64,000 nucleotides of DNA from Platerodrilus igneus (lineage: Eukaryota; Arthropoda; Insecta; Coleoptera; Lycidae). The translations under genes were made by a program, and so were the position numbers. Each line of letters begins with the position of its first letter. Positions within the stretch are counted from its first letter, which is position 1. Positions 21,043-32,368 of the stretch are shown one piece after another. The notes below the pieces were generated by a model. That model made no database searches, was not told the DNA's origin, and saw only the letters and a list, made by a program, of their open reading frames with translations. The stretch lies in NCBI GenBank assembly GCA_036346225.1, contig JARFIW010000885.1:124001-188000 (forward strand), written 5' to 3'.

Positions 21043-21846
21043 TAGTAGAAATGTGTTTATTAATTTTAGTTAGATAAATGAGCTTTTAGCACGAAAGCAG
21101 CCTCTAAAATTCATACGGATTCAAAGAAATTACAACCACGGAAAATTACATTCCAATAATCATATACTCATAGATTCCAACCATAGAAACCGTGTTGCGA
21201 CTATAAACAAATGACGGAACTTCGGTATCAGATGTACAAGCGTGAGAATAAGATAAAGGTTGTCGTAAACAGAAAAATCGAGCAGTTAGACGTACCACCC
21301 TGTGAGGACGATAGTTTGTGAAATAACCCTGGGGTGTTAAAAGTTATAAAATTCACGAGATTGTCTTCAATTATTTGAGAACACAGATCAGAGCAGAGTT
21401 TCGAATTCGATTGACACGCAATCATCGCCGTATAAAACAGTGTTAATTATCATGTAATTAAAGTGACAGTGTTAAATCCTGGTACTACTAGTAGATAGGT
21501 TCCCAAACGCGAGTAAAAACTTGAGTATACAAATACCCGTTAAACGTGAAAATGACCTGTGTTGTTGGCTTTTATTCAACACCAAGTTGGAGCTATCCGT
21601 ATCAGAAAGTCGTCCGAGTTTTGTAAATTACAAACAGAAACTAAATTTTTTAAATTTTACTTCCTACCTTCTAAACATTGAACAATTATTCTCACCTATG
21701 AGGGGGGGAACGGTTACCATAGGTTAAACACTGGCCTCTTTCTGTAACTGAAAAACACTAGAAAAAGGTTTTTTCCGACCTAACTCAAGACCTATTCCTG
21801 CGGAGGCATGAAACATGCAAGGCGGGGTCTAAAATTTACAAATTTA
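21043..21846. other. Unique spacer between inverted hexamer arrays
   Basis: AT-rich sequence with no recognised gene. It separates two TCCAAG-type arrays of opposite orientation. Confidence 0.5.
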
Positions 21847-22290
21847 CTTAGACTTGGACTCGGACTTGGACTTGGACTTGGACTTGGACTTGGACTTGGA
21901 CTTGGACTTGGACTTGGACTTGGACTTGGACTTGGACTTGGACTTGGACTTGGACTTGGACTTGACTTGACTTGGACTTGGACTTGACTTGACTTGACTT
22001 GGACTTGACTTGGACTTGACTTGGACTTGGACTTGGACTTGGACTTGACTTGACTTGGACTTGGACTTGGACTTGGACTTGACTTGAACTTGGACTTGAC
22101 TTGGACTTGACTTGGACTTGACTTGACTTGGACTTGACTTGGACTTGACTTGACTTGGACTTGGCTTGACTTGACTTACTTGACTTGGACTTGGACTTGG
22201 ACTTGGACTTGGCTTTGACTTGGACCGGACTTGACTTGACTTGACTTGACTTGGACTTGACTTGGACTTGGACTTGGACTTGACTTGACT
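21847..22290. repeat. Hexamer/pentamer array in inverse orientation (CTTGGA / CTTGA)
   Basis: The first ~115 bp are pure CTTGGA, the reverse complement of TCCAAG. The rest is a mosaic of six-base (CTTGGA) and five-base (CTTGA) units. The 167-codon antisense frame over it is a consequence of the repeat. Confidence 0.9.
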
Positions 22291-22308
22291 TAGAATGTGT
22301 TGAGAGTG

Positions 22309-22834
22309 TTGGACCGCTTTAATCGTCTCTTTCGACAGGCAGGCCATATCTTCGCGTTATTCAGACACACTTGAGGATGAGTACAAGAGGCGAAAGGAAA
22401 GAAAAGACAAAGGACCAACAAAAATATGCGTGAATAATGGGTGTTTGTGTGTGTGCGCGTGTGGAGTGGGGGAAGTGTGTGTGTGTATGTATTTGTGCGT
22501 ACGAAGGTGTATTGCGACAGTATGTCAAACTGCTATACTCTTACAACAGGCAGACCGTGTCGTGGGGCTATTCTAATTCGAACACACCTGGGGATGGATA
22601 CGTGGAGCGAAACGAAAGAAAAGGTAACCAACAAAAATGTGTGTATGGAGTGAGTAGGTGTTCTAAGAGCATGTTGCGATAGTATTTTGGACCGCTTTAG
22701 TCGCCTCTTACGACAGTCAGGCCGTGCTGTGGGACTATTCTAATCCAAACCACTTGGGGATGGGTACGAGGAGCAAAACGAAAGAAAAAAAGCAAATCAG
22801 GATATATGTGTGTATGTATGTGTATGTGTGTGTA

Positions 22835-22884
<50 letters not shown>

Positions 22885-23047
22885 GAGTATGTTGACAGAG
22901 TGTGTTAGACTGTTTTAGTCGCCTCTGACGTCAGGCTGACCATACCGTGAGGCTATTCTAATGCGGACACACTCAAAGATGCGTACAAAGAGCAAAACAA
23001 AAGAAAAGAAAAACAAACAAAAATATGTGTGTATGGAGTATGTGTGG

Positions 23048-23088
<41 letters not shown>

Positions 23089-23250
23089 TGCGCGTGCGTG
23101 TATGTGTGTGTGTGTAAGAAGAGTGTGTTGAGAGAGTGTGTTATACCGCTTTAGTCGCCTATTACGACAGATAGGACGTACCAGAGGACTATTCTAATCC
23201 GGATCCATTTGGAGTTTAGTACGAGGTGTTACAAAAAAAGGTAAGTACAC
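22309..23250. repeat. Tandem array of a complex ~160-235 bp unit with GT tracts
   Basis: Five diverged units start near 22309, 22524, 22686, 22907 and 23141. Each carries a core like TTGGACCGCTTTAGTCGCC, then CTCTTACGACAGGCAG and GGCTATTCTAAT. An A-rich stretch and a long TG/GT tract follow. The core also occurs at 28545-28790 and 30445-30525. Ordinary ORFs across it are chance. Confidence 0.8.
22797..22880. repeat. (GT)n microsatellite
   Basis: Long TG/GT tract within the tandem array. Similar tracts occur at about 22437-22500 and 23025-23120. Confidence 0.9.
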
Positions 23251-24360
23251 AAAGTACAGTTAACGAAATGTACGAAAAATGACCTATAAAAATAAACCAG
23301 AGTGAATGAGAATTTAAGCGCCAGTGTTTATATGGAGAAGCACTAAATTATCGGCGAAAACATAATTCTGATAACTCGGCGCAGAAGAAAAATCTACAGA
23401 AAATCCCCATGTAACGGACACAACTAAAATTATCAGTGAGACAAAAGGGCGTGTACAAAAAGTGGGAATTCCACCTTGGGCGCCAAATTATGTTAAGATA
23501 AACTGTACGGATAAGCAATAGGGCAGCGAAAGCAACGTAGGTAGTTGACACCGATTATCCCAATAAAAAAAAGAAAAGCAAAATGTTGTACTACCTAACT
23601 AGTCGTAGAGTGGGTGGTCGTAAAAAAGAAAAAAAGGAAAAACTTCAAGCCCAATTCACTCTGAAGGATTTTACACAGTAGTTCAGGTTGAAGTTTGTCA
23701 TACTTTTTATTTCCAAATATCCACTCAATGCTTAACCCTTTTGATTATACTATTTTGCGGTTAATTCAGAATTCAATTCAGTCTCCCGTTAAAAATAATT
23801 TATAAAAAGTTAGAACACTTCATTCGTTGTTATAAAATAAACGTTATGTATATAAACGTAAACAAAACAATCATTTTCTTACCGTAGGAATCCAACATTT
23901 TAAACGTGGTGCTCACCTCATGTTTCGTCTGTTATTGTAAGATTATAAGTACTTGGTAACACTAACCATTACGTCATATCTCACTTAAAGTTGTTTTATA
24001 CTTAAAACAGCAAACAAACACTTGTTGATGGAAAGATCACTAAAATTATTGATGGGGGAAAAATACAACTTTTGTTTTTTAAAGTGAATGACAATTTTTA
24101 CTAAAATGCACGAATTCTATATCGTCCAACAAACTTCTAACAACACTCGTGAATGATATCTACTTTAAAGGTATACATGTATAAAGTAAGGAATCAGAAA
24201 GTATAAACATAAACGTGCAGACTTTGAATTAAATAAAGAACGAGTAAAAGTGGTTGCCCATCTACGCGATTGAATTTGGAGAAATGTAGAAAACGTAAAT
24301 CTAACTAAGTAAAAATTCAAATGGTTTTTACAGTAATGAGGCATTATTGTTTTTAAATAT
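23251..24360. other. AT-rich intergenic sequence
   Basis: No gene is recognised. The short ORF at 23348-23551 (minus) has no recognisable domain. Confidence 0.5.
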
Positions 24361-24374
24361 TAAATAGAACCTAA

Positions 24375-25645
24375 CAGTTGAATTCAATATCTAGCAAAGT
24401 GAAGTCTGGTAAATCTACAAGAGCGAAATCTTGTAGGTTTATGATTTGGTTATTGTCAATAAGCAAATACCTTTAAATGTCCTTATTTCCAAAACAGTTA
24501 GATTATTTCAACCATGATTAAGTAAGTTTAACGTTAAGCTAGTGAACAAACCTGGCTCTATACGATAGAGACTTTTGCACAAGAGCGATTACGTTACTCA
24601 AACCTTTTTCTACGCGTTTTATCCTGTTTACAAAAATGTTATAGTTTGTCAAAATAGCCTATCTTCAAAAACGCTTCTTGATGAATCTCTAATTTTATTA
24701 ACATTTAGCGATTGCGTGCTCAAGGTTTTCAAGCCTCCTGATTTACAACATCATATTGGTTGCTTTCCATGCTCAAGGATTTTAAAGGAAAGAAATTTTT
24801 GAGCACATTGCGCCGAAGAACATTTGTGCTATTTCTGTTTGGCATACGCGTCATGGGATTAGTTGAACTCCTGGACGACAATCCTCTGTTCTGTTTCCAG
24901 AGAGAACAAGGACTGAGAATTTTGTTTTTCACAGATACACCATGTGGTAAATTCTTAATTTTGTTATTCACCATTTTGTCTACTTAATGTTGTTTAAATT
25001 TTTGAAGATGTTTCTAACCGACTCAGGGTATTTTTTTTTAAGTTTGGGCACAGAAGGTTCTTGTTTTATGATAGCAAGGTGATTGGCGATGTCTCGAAAC
25101 GTCTGTACTTCAAGCGTTGAAGTTTAATAAATGGTGTTTCAAATGCGGTGTAAGTCAAGATGTGCAAAGAGTTTCAGCTGACCTAAGAAGTGGCGGCTGC
25201 ATGACGTAGGTTCGAATCCTGACACGGTCCGCTTGAAAAATGTTAAGCGAGCATTTTTCACAAAAATACGCCCTCGTTCGGATGAGAGGTAAAGTGTAGG
25301 TTTCATGTGTGAGTGTTGTCACGCACATTAAAGATCTCTACCTGGTTTGGAACAAGGATTCGACAAAATTCTTACATTTTCTAGGTTAGAAAAGTTTCCT
25401 GGCCAATATAGTACTTTCGAGTGAAGCATTGAAAATCAAATGTAGTGACCAAAGAGTTTGGTGCTACATGATAAAGCAAAAGTGTCTAATTTATTCCATT
25501 GTTCCACAGGTCTTAAGTTTGTTGCTATCCAAAAGTGAGGAAGTCAGCATTGGCAGTTTCTGTAAACGTCCTGTTGCAAGTCTTCATGTCATTATCAGAC
25601 AGACCAGGTCACGTAGTTTCAGGTCAGAATCAAGCCGTAGAACTG
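24375..25645 (-). pseudogene. LRR pseudogene with a SINE inserted
   Basis: Minus-strand sequence matches scattered parts of the intact gene at 15530-16630. It includes a frame ending in LKSLSMESNQYDVVNQEA, equivalent to LKSLSMESNQIEVVNQDA in the intact gene, and the units near 25505-25630. Large pieces are missing, several frameshifts and stops are present, and a SINE occupies 25189-25445. It is a third, dead member of the family. Confidence 0.85.
25189..25445 (+). mobile_element. tRNA-derived SINE, copy 5, with deleted tRNA head
   Basis: The tRNA head has an internal deletion that joins box A-like GACGTA directly to box B (GGTTCGAATCC). Body and tail are complete. Flanking TGACCTAAGA (25179-25188) and TGACCAAAGA (25446-25455) are a target duplication, and the intact LRR gene reads TGATCAAAGA once at that place. 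Confidence 0.9.
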
Positions 25646-25815
25646 CATTTCATCAGTACAATTAAATAAACAATTATCTAATTGGTTCCAGTTGACCAAT
25701 CGCTGATTAGTTTTCGATTGCGTGCTTATCTGCGTTTATCTGTCTTTAGTTTATTTTTAATAATTAAATTATTTTTCTTATTATGTTTGTTGTTAAGTTG
25801 AGATGTGACAGAATT

Positions 25816-25881
25816 AAAATTAATATGGGTATACGTTACGTATATCCATATTAATTTTGGTTTACGTATAATACGTAAACC
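25816..25881. repeat. Two adjacent palindromes
   Basis: The first has 20-bp arms (25816-25835 and 25839-25858) with one mismatch and a TTA loop. The second, directly abutting, has perfect 11-bp arms GGTTTACGTAT / ATACGTAAACC around one base. Both contain ACGTAT-type cores. Confidence 0.9.
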
Positions 25882-26246
25882 AATTTGCTCTTCAAAATCC
25901 CAACAGAACAAGTCTTTAACCTCGCTTTGACCTTGGCTATCATTCACTAAATAATAGACTGGTTAATTGGACGCTCGTTTAAATCAGGTCCAATTAGAAT
26001 CTTACAGTAATTACTTTTCTGGACTCGTTGATGATAGTGGAAAAGCGTAGTACGTTTGTAGTACCATAACCTAATTTAGCAATGACGCTTAGCATTTCCA
26101 ATCGTTACTGAGGAAAATTTGATTATACCTAGACCATATTTTTACACGATGACGCTAATTAATGTAGTTATTAATAGTAATTGTATCTATTTAATCAAAT
26201 CAATGGGTAAACTTCGTTAGTTTTGGAGTGTAAATATACCAACACT

Positions 26247-26297
26247 ATGTTAAAGAAAGTGTGTTCTCTGGTGTTCATTACAATATTGTTTGTAAAG
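26247..26297 (+). other. Candidate signal-peptide exon
   Basis: ATG-started 17-codon stretch MLKKVCSLVFITILFVK ends in AAG followed by GTACGTG, a good splice donor, in phase 0. It resembles the leader exon proposed for the minus-strand LRR gene (15 codons, phase 0, donor GTACAG). It could splice in frame to 41819 in the plus-strand LRR gene, but that needs a 15.5-kb intron. Leader-like stretches with donors arise by chance. Confidence 0.2.
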
Positions 26298-26469
26298 GTA
26301 CGTGTTTATTTTAATAAGCTTCTATTACAAGCTGCTTTTCGGAGTGGTGATTATACAAGTTCTTACATTGAAGCATCTTCAAAATACAGACGCTTTGATT
26401 CATACGATAATTTTAGTTACCCCTTTATTTATTCGCATTTAATTTGATGCATTCATTTACAGTTAGCAT

Positions 26470-26890
26470 TATCATCATTAGGTCTTCAGTCTTGGAACTG
26501 GTTAGACGCGTACCTCCATTATTTCCTATTCTGAGTTAGCCTACACATTTCCCTGAAATTCTCAGAGCCTACATCTTTCGCTATCTGTGTCTGATCTATT
26601 TTTTTTCCTATCTATGCTTCTAATATATTCCGCACTATTCCTCAAATGCCTTAGAACGAATCCTGTTTTTCTATTTTTCCCATTTTTTCTTTCTACAGTT
26701 ATAGTTATCTTTCTTCGTCTACTATTTCTAGAACTTTTTTGTTATTAACTTTGTCTGTCCATGCTATTATCATCATACATCTGAAGCACCACATTCCAAA
26801 AGGTTTCTACCCTATTCCTGTCTGTTTCTCCTACAGTCCCTATTTCATAACCGTGCAGTGCTGTGCTTCACACATATGCTTTGCTACATT
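26470..26890 (-). pseudogene. LINE C-terminal remnant (craTA/RTE-like)
   Basis: Minus-strand frames read FGMWCFRCMMIIAWTDKV and then EIVDEERQL. Further on, DVGSENFREMCRLTQNRK is followed by W-R-Y. This is the post-catalytic region of a common insect endonuclease/reverse transcriptase family (typically M-W-x-R-R-M-L-x-I-S-W-T-D-x-V). Several stops and frameshifts interrupt it. It may be the tail of the same LINE whose reverse transcriptase lies at 32956-33570 on the same strand. Confidence 0.55.
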
Positions 26891-28540
26891 AAAATCACGG
26901 GTCAGGAAGAAAAGTAAACGTTGTTGACGAAAATGGTACCTGTAACAAAAAAAAGGAACCGACGGCTAGCAGTAGTCGTAGATTGGTGGTGGGTAGGGCA
27001 AATATAATCAAGGGTTGACAATGAAACCATTTGTATCCTGTAGGACATAGTATACCATGACAGCACGAATTTCTATCTACCAACCTATAGGTACCCAAAA
27101 AAAGAACAACATATTACTAAAGCTCGGTTTATTATTATCAGGGAGAAAAGAACTCCTAAGTATATTTTCAATGTTTTACAAGCCAAAACAGAAAAAATCT
27201 TAAGATTATAGTGCACGCTCACAGTTAAGCGGAACTGTCAATGACTTAAATATTAAATATTACCAAAGTTCATGAGCTCCCTAACATGATCAGGAATACA
27301 AAATTATTCCTACAGGCAAATCTCTAAAATTAAAGGATTAAAATTCTCAATTAGTACCCCATACGTCCGGCAATTGGTACATAAGCCGTCGCCGTAAAAG
27401 GTATTTTCTGCTCTGGGTTAGGCCCAAAAGCAATAACTTAAGACAAATAATGTGTGGACTACAATAATACTAATTACGGCGATATGTTTCCCACTAAACT
27501 TTAGTAGTATTCTGCAGTAGTAAACTTTAAAGACCCAAGCCAAAACAAAAAATCGTTTAAAAACTAAAAGAAAATTCGTTACGAAAACAAAAGAAGCCAA
27601 AGAAAAAGAAAGACACACAACAAAAAAGAACTCTCATCCGGCTCGAAGAACCAATATATAATAATAGAAAGAGAAGAAGAAAAAAAAGAATTCGCTTAAC
27701 AGAATAAATAAACAAAAAAAAGCCCAAAAGAAAGCTCTTTAAAATAAAAAAAGAATTCTCATCCGGCTTGAAGAACCAAAGTACCGGATAAAGCAAAAAT
27801 AAAAATCGAAGGGAAGCACAGGGAAAAATAGGTAGGTAGTAGCACGGAACGAAGGCAACGGTCGAATGGCGTCAACACTCTCAAAGTCGCCAAAGGACGG
27901 ATGCTTCTTTAGAAAAGAAACAGGAACGTTTTGACCTCAAAAGAAGATTAGTTTCTTGCAGAAAAAACCAAAAGTAAAGAAAAGAAGCGAGGAAGAAAAC
28001 CAACAGTAACAGCCAAAATGACAAAAGTGTCAAGCCTCAAAGTATGCAAAGGAACAACAAGGGAGAACAAGAGGAAGATAGGAAAAGCGCTGGTATAAGA
28101 CACGATGTACTACAAACTGTGGTAACCAGGAATCGCAACAACCGAAGAACCAAAGAAAAGAAATGCTAACTAGTCCTAAAGTCGACTAAGTCGTGGATTC
28201 CGAAGAAAAAAACGGACTAGAAAGCACCTGTCACAGGAGCAGATGGACAAAACACAATCGGTATAGGAAGTGACAGCAAAAAAGACCAGCCAAAGCAAAG
28301 AGGAGAGGTATGTTTAACCAAAGGAACGAGGAAAAAAGAAAAACCAAAAAGAATAACACCAAGCAACTAGTACAAGAACCAAAAAAACACCCTAAGAATC
28401 ACACAAACAAAATAATACAGAATCCCAGTGTAGTTACGTACGAGTATGTGTGTGCGTGTGCGTGCGTGTATGTGTATGCGTGTGTGTGTGTTGATGTATG
28501 AATATGTGAGTGGAGGTGGGGGGTGGGGGTAGATGTATGT
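26891..28540. other. A-rich intergenic sequence with short direct repeats
   Basis: Purine-rich on the plus strand. A 33-bp segment containing CTCATCCGGCTCGAAGAACC near 27633 is repeated at about 27758. No gene is recognised, and a GT tract lies near 28445-28495. Confidence 0.45.
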
Positions 28541-28544
28541 GTGA

Positions 28545-28790
28545 GTGTGTAAGAAGGACCCACACAGGTGTTGGGCTACAAGAAGAGAACGGAAGATGGG
28601 AGAACCAAACAGTAATCTGTGTATGTATGAAGTGTGTGTGTGTGTGTTGGACGGCTTTAGTCGCCCCTTACGACAGGCAAGTCGTTCCATGGGGTTATTT
28701 TATTCCCGGACCTACACGGGTGTTGGGGTACAAAAAGAAAACGGAAGAAAAGAGAACCAAACAATAATCTGTGTGTGTATGGAATGTGTG
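28545..28790. repeat. Two units of the TTTAGTCGCC repeat
   Basis: Same core as at 22309-23250 (GGCTTTAGTCGCCCCTTACG near 28651, with CACACAGGTGTTGGG and CTACACGGGTGTTGGGG flanks), each followed by a GT tract. Confidence 0.8.
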
Positions 28791-28869
28791 CGTAAACGTG
28801 AAACGACTTTTGTTTTACAGAAGGCACCACGAAACGTTACTTCTTCTACGTTGAGGCGCTAGTGTAACT

Positions 28870-30440
28870 TATTTTTCTTAATGGGCGCCAGTGAACAAAA
28901 ATCATTCGACATAGCTAGGGGTCTATTCCTGGGTAGAGCAATAAGAAGTAGGGGGGGGGAGTCGAATTCTGTTTGCAAACTAAAGCTAAGCTAAATTAAA
29001 TAGGCGCCACCATGTCCGGACGTGGAAACCCAAAGATAAAATGATCGCCTTCGTTAACAAAAACCTGTCTTATCAAAATAAAACGCAGCTCCTGTAAGAA
29101 ATTACAAAGATTAAATAAATAAAAAAGTAGAACACCATTTGTGTCCTAAAATAAATAAAAAAATGTATATCCAATATGATATTGGCACCAAATTATTACT
29201 CAAAAATTTTATCTTTGTGTAATTAGATTTGATCGCATTTGACCAAAATAAAAGCCTCAAATTTGAACTAATTGTTTACTAAAAAAACTCTCTTTTAAAA
29301 TTTCGGAACTTTTTAACAAGTAATGAAAATTTATCTTTAACATCTATATCAAAGTCAAGGTTTTGACTTTTTAAAACAACCAACTACACTTTAAATATGA
29401 ATCTGCTATAAGTATTTGAGTAAAAATAATTTGTAAGCATAATACACTGAATTACGTTCTAACCTGGGCAGATCTTTTCAGATAGATTACAATTTCTAGA
29501 ATCTTATTCTGAGTGTCTTTAAATTTTCAGATTTAAATTTTATGATTTACATGTAAATAAATGCTAATCACAAAAATAGGAATGTTTGGTTTAAACTCAA
29601 TGACAGCTGCACGAAGCATTTGTTTTAATGACAACATCTGTCAATTGAGCAACACAAAAAAATATGACGTCGAAAACATACGTTGAAATTATCTAAGGTT
29701 CAGATGTAACAAAGCTTGTAATTATAAAAACCTAATCTGACAAAATTTTGTTTTACGGCTTATAAAACCAGTTTAACAATAATTGAGAATTACACAGATT
29801 ACATGTTGGAAACATAATAGCAACTTTACGTGTTTTATGTGATAGTCTGTTTATCAAATTTTTATAACATTCAAAACACATGCATGAAATATCTTATATC
29901 TAATAACGAACCAAACTGCTTTTGTTGCTTCACGATAAATCGAGATGAAAATTTATATTCTTCAAACAAAGTTACCAGCCATTTCTAACTAGAGAGGACT
30001 GCAATCCAAACTAACATCCATAATTCCTAGTTAACAGATTTCTTAGTAGACCAATTTCAAATCGACAAATCCTAACTAACGAATTTTAAATTATGAATCC
30101 TACATGACGCGCGTTAGTAGAAGGTATCAAAAATAGTTTCAGGTCTAGCACGACCTGACCTGCTTACAAGAATAATTTATACGAAGGTCGCCTGCCTCTA
30201 GCCGGAAATACATATTGATAAGGCGATTGCTAGCGGACGACTAACTTGACGAAGCGAGTACCGAATGATAATGACATTAGAGGTGTGGAATACGAAAGAA
30301 GCAACTAGAGATGCGCGTGGAAATAACTTTATGTGACACAGATATTTTAATATAAGAAGATTAATAAGGAATAATGCACGCTTAGCGCATTATCCTCGTA
30401 ATTCAAAGCGAATAATTATTACTGAAATTAAACATGTTAC
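28870..30440. other. AT-rich intergenic sequence
   Basis: No gene is recognised. A run of eight G near 28952-28959 precedes a GGCGCCACC stretch. No other structure is seen. Confidence 0.45.
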
Positions 30441-30444
30441 AAGC

Positions 30445-30525
30445 GTTGGACCGCTTTAGTCGCCTCTTACGACCGGCAAGTCGTACCATGAGGCTATTCT
30501 ATTCCCGGACCCACACGGGTGTAAA
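30445..30525. repeat. Single unit of the TTTAGTCGCC repeat
   Basis: TTGGACCGCTTTAGTCGCC, then CTCTTACGACCGGCAAG and CCCACACGGGTGT. This is close to the inferred consensus, without a GT tract. Confidence 0.8.
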
Positions 30526-30780
30526 GAGGAAAGAAAAAAAAAGCAAACCCAGCAAAACAGGTCAGTAAATAAAAGAATCGTAAAGTCCAAAAATCAAGTC
30601 CTAAGGAATGCAAAATTGGTATAAAAATCTGGGGCGTGAGGCTACATGTTGGGCTTAAGACGTTTGCGCCGCCAGCAAGAAAACGAAACGAGGTCAAGAA
30701 CATTAGGACTTCGCCCACATAGATCTTCCGGTTCGGAAGGAGCATAGACTACTGTCTGCCTTTTTTTGGGCAGTTTTCTG

Positions 30781-31975
30781 CTAAACAAAAACAGCAGGGT
30801 GGGGTGTAGTAGTTGTAGCACGAGGTTTAGGAGATGGCCAGGGTAGATTAGAAAACTCAAAACGCATCATAGAAGAACGTTGTTTGTTTTTAGAATTGGC
30901 GATAAGAAAGTCAACGATAGAAAAGGAAACATCATGGGTTGTCAGAATATCAACGGTAGAAAAAGAAAAAGTATCGGCTGTAAAAGAATCAACCTTACGA
31001 AAAGAAACACAAGCAGAGCACACTTCAATTACGTTAGATAAAGGGACAGAAGTAGATAAAATTTCAACGACGTTAGATAAAGGACTAGCACTATCACAGT
31101 TAGGAAAGTAAACAGCATTGGCTGTAGGAGTATCCACCTTAGGAAAAGGATCAAAATCCGATAACACTGTAACCAAATTACATAAAGGAACAGAATCATA
31201 TAGAAGTTCATCAACGTTACAAGAACTAACAGTATCGAGTAGAACTTCGCCAATGTTAGATAAAGGAGTAGAATGAAGTTTCTTAACATGAAAGAAAGGA
31301 TCAGCACCAGACAGAATTTCATCAACCTTACAAAAGCAAACAGCATCAGGAAGAACTTCATCCACAATAGATAAGGAAACAGAATCAGGTTGAACTTCAT
31401 CAACATTAGACAACATGACCTCAGCTAGAATTTCACCAACCTTAGTTAAAAGAACAGAAGCAAGTAGCATTTTGTCAGCATGAGAAAAATAAGTAAGAGT
31501 AGGTAACGTTTCATCAACGTCTGATAAAGGAGTAGAATTAAGTAAAACTTCTCACTGTTAGACAACGGAGTAAGATCAGACAAAACTTTAGTCATAATAC
31601 GAACTGATTCCTTAACAATAGTAGATAACGAAACAAGATCAGGTAAAACTTTGACGACAACAACAGACATCGCAGCTACGGGTTCACTAACTTCAACAGA
31701 ACCTCCTCTATCCGTATTAGAAATTATCGTCACTTCAGCTACAGCTGTTATTGCAGGCACGACAGAAATTTCTTGAGTTGAAGCATTTAAGAAAGCAGGA
31801 GCAGATAAAATTTTAACAAAAACGGCAAGAGGCACTAAAGATACAGGTTCATGGACTTCAACAGGACCTTCGCTGACTGAATTAGAAATAATCGTCACTT
31901 TAGCGACATTTGTGCTTGCAGACACGACAGAAATTTCTTGGGTAGAATCGTATAAGAAAGCGAGAACAAACTCTT
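30781..31975 (-). pseudogene. Repeat-rich accessory ORF of a gypsy-type element
   Basis: The minus frames 31446-31925 and 30781-31470, joined by one small frameshift near 31552, form one long ORF directly downstream of a gag. Its front carries a 55-residue direct repeat (starting STQEISVV at about 31926 and again at 31761). The rest is a coding minisatellite of about 19 units of 13 residues (39 bp) with consensus near LPDSVPLSNVDEV. The tail is Pro/Thr-rich (ATTTTPHPAVFV). No protease, reverse transcriptase or known domain is visible. It could be a lineage-specific accessory or linker region of the element. The alternative is an unrelated low-complexity host exon. Confidence 0.5.
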
Positions 31976-32368
31976 GAGAAGCTAGCTGTGAGGCACTAAT
32001 TCAAAGTATGGGTTGCCTTGGTGGTGGAGGCACAGTTTGGGGTGGAAGTGAAAACGAAGGATTCATTTGAGCATCTTTTGAATCGCAAAGGACAGAAGAA
32101 ATTTGGTTCTTGTTAGTAGCGGTTCGGTAAGTAGGGGCGTAATAGCCGTAAAAATCAATATTATAGTTCAAAGGCTGATATGGCTGAAAAGGGTATGTGG
32201 TGATGGTAGTAGGGCGAGCAGAAGGAGGATAGCAAAGGAATATAGAACTAGAGACGGAAGAAATGTTGTTCGTAGCTTTATTTGTCGAAGAAGGGTATGT
32301 TTTGACAGTAGTAGCAGGATGACATGGATGAAGTACAGAAAAGAACGTAGTGTGAGAATCAGAACAAA

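Noticed and set aside
19384..21045. 553-codon Ser/Lys/Glu/Pro frame and its Asp-Leu antisense frames
   Set aside because: A hexamer array without stops is open by necessity. The long frame has no ATG at its start and an upstream stop immediately before it, so there is no support for a gene.
19405..22290. Telomeric or subtelomeric repeat
   Set aside because: The unit TCCAAG/TCTGAG is not the insect TTAGG or beetle TCAGG telomere motif, and the array is internal.
21844..22347. 167-codon antisense frame with an ATG
   Set aside because: It combines the chance end of a dispersed repeat with a repeat array; no domain.
28990..29045. ATG followed by SGRGNPKIK, resembling the start of histone H2A or H4
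   Set aside because: Only about five residues match and a stop follows after ten codons; no further histone sequence is present.
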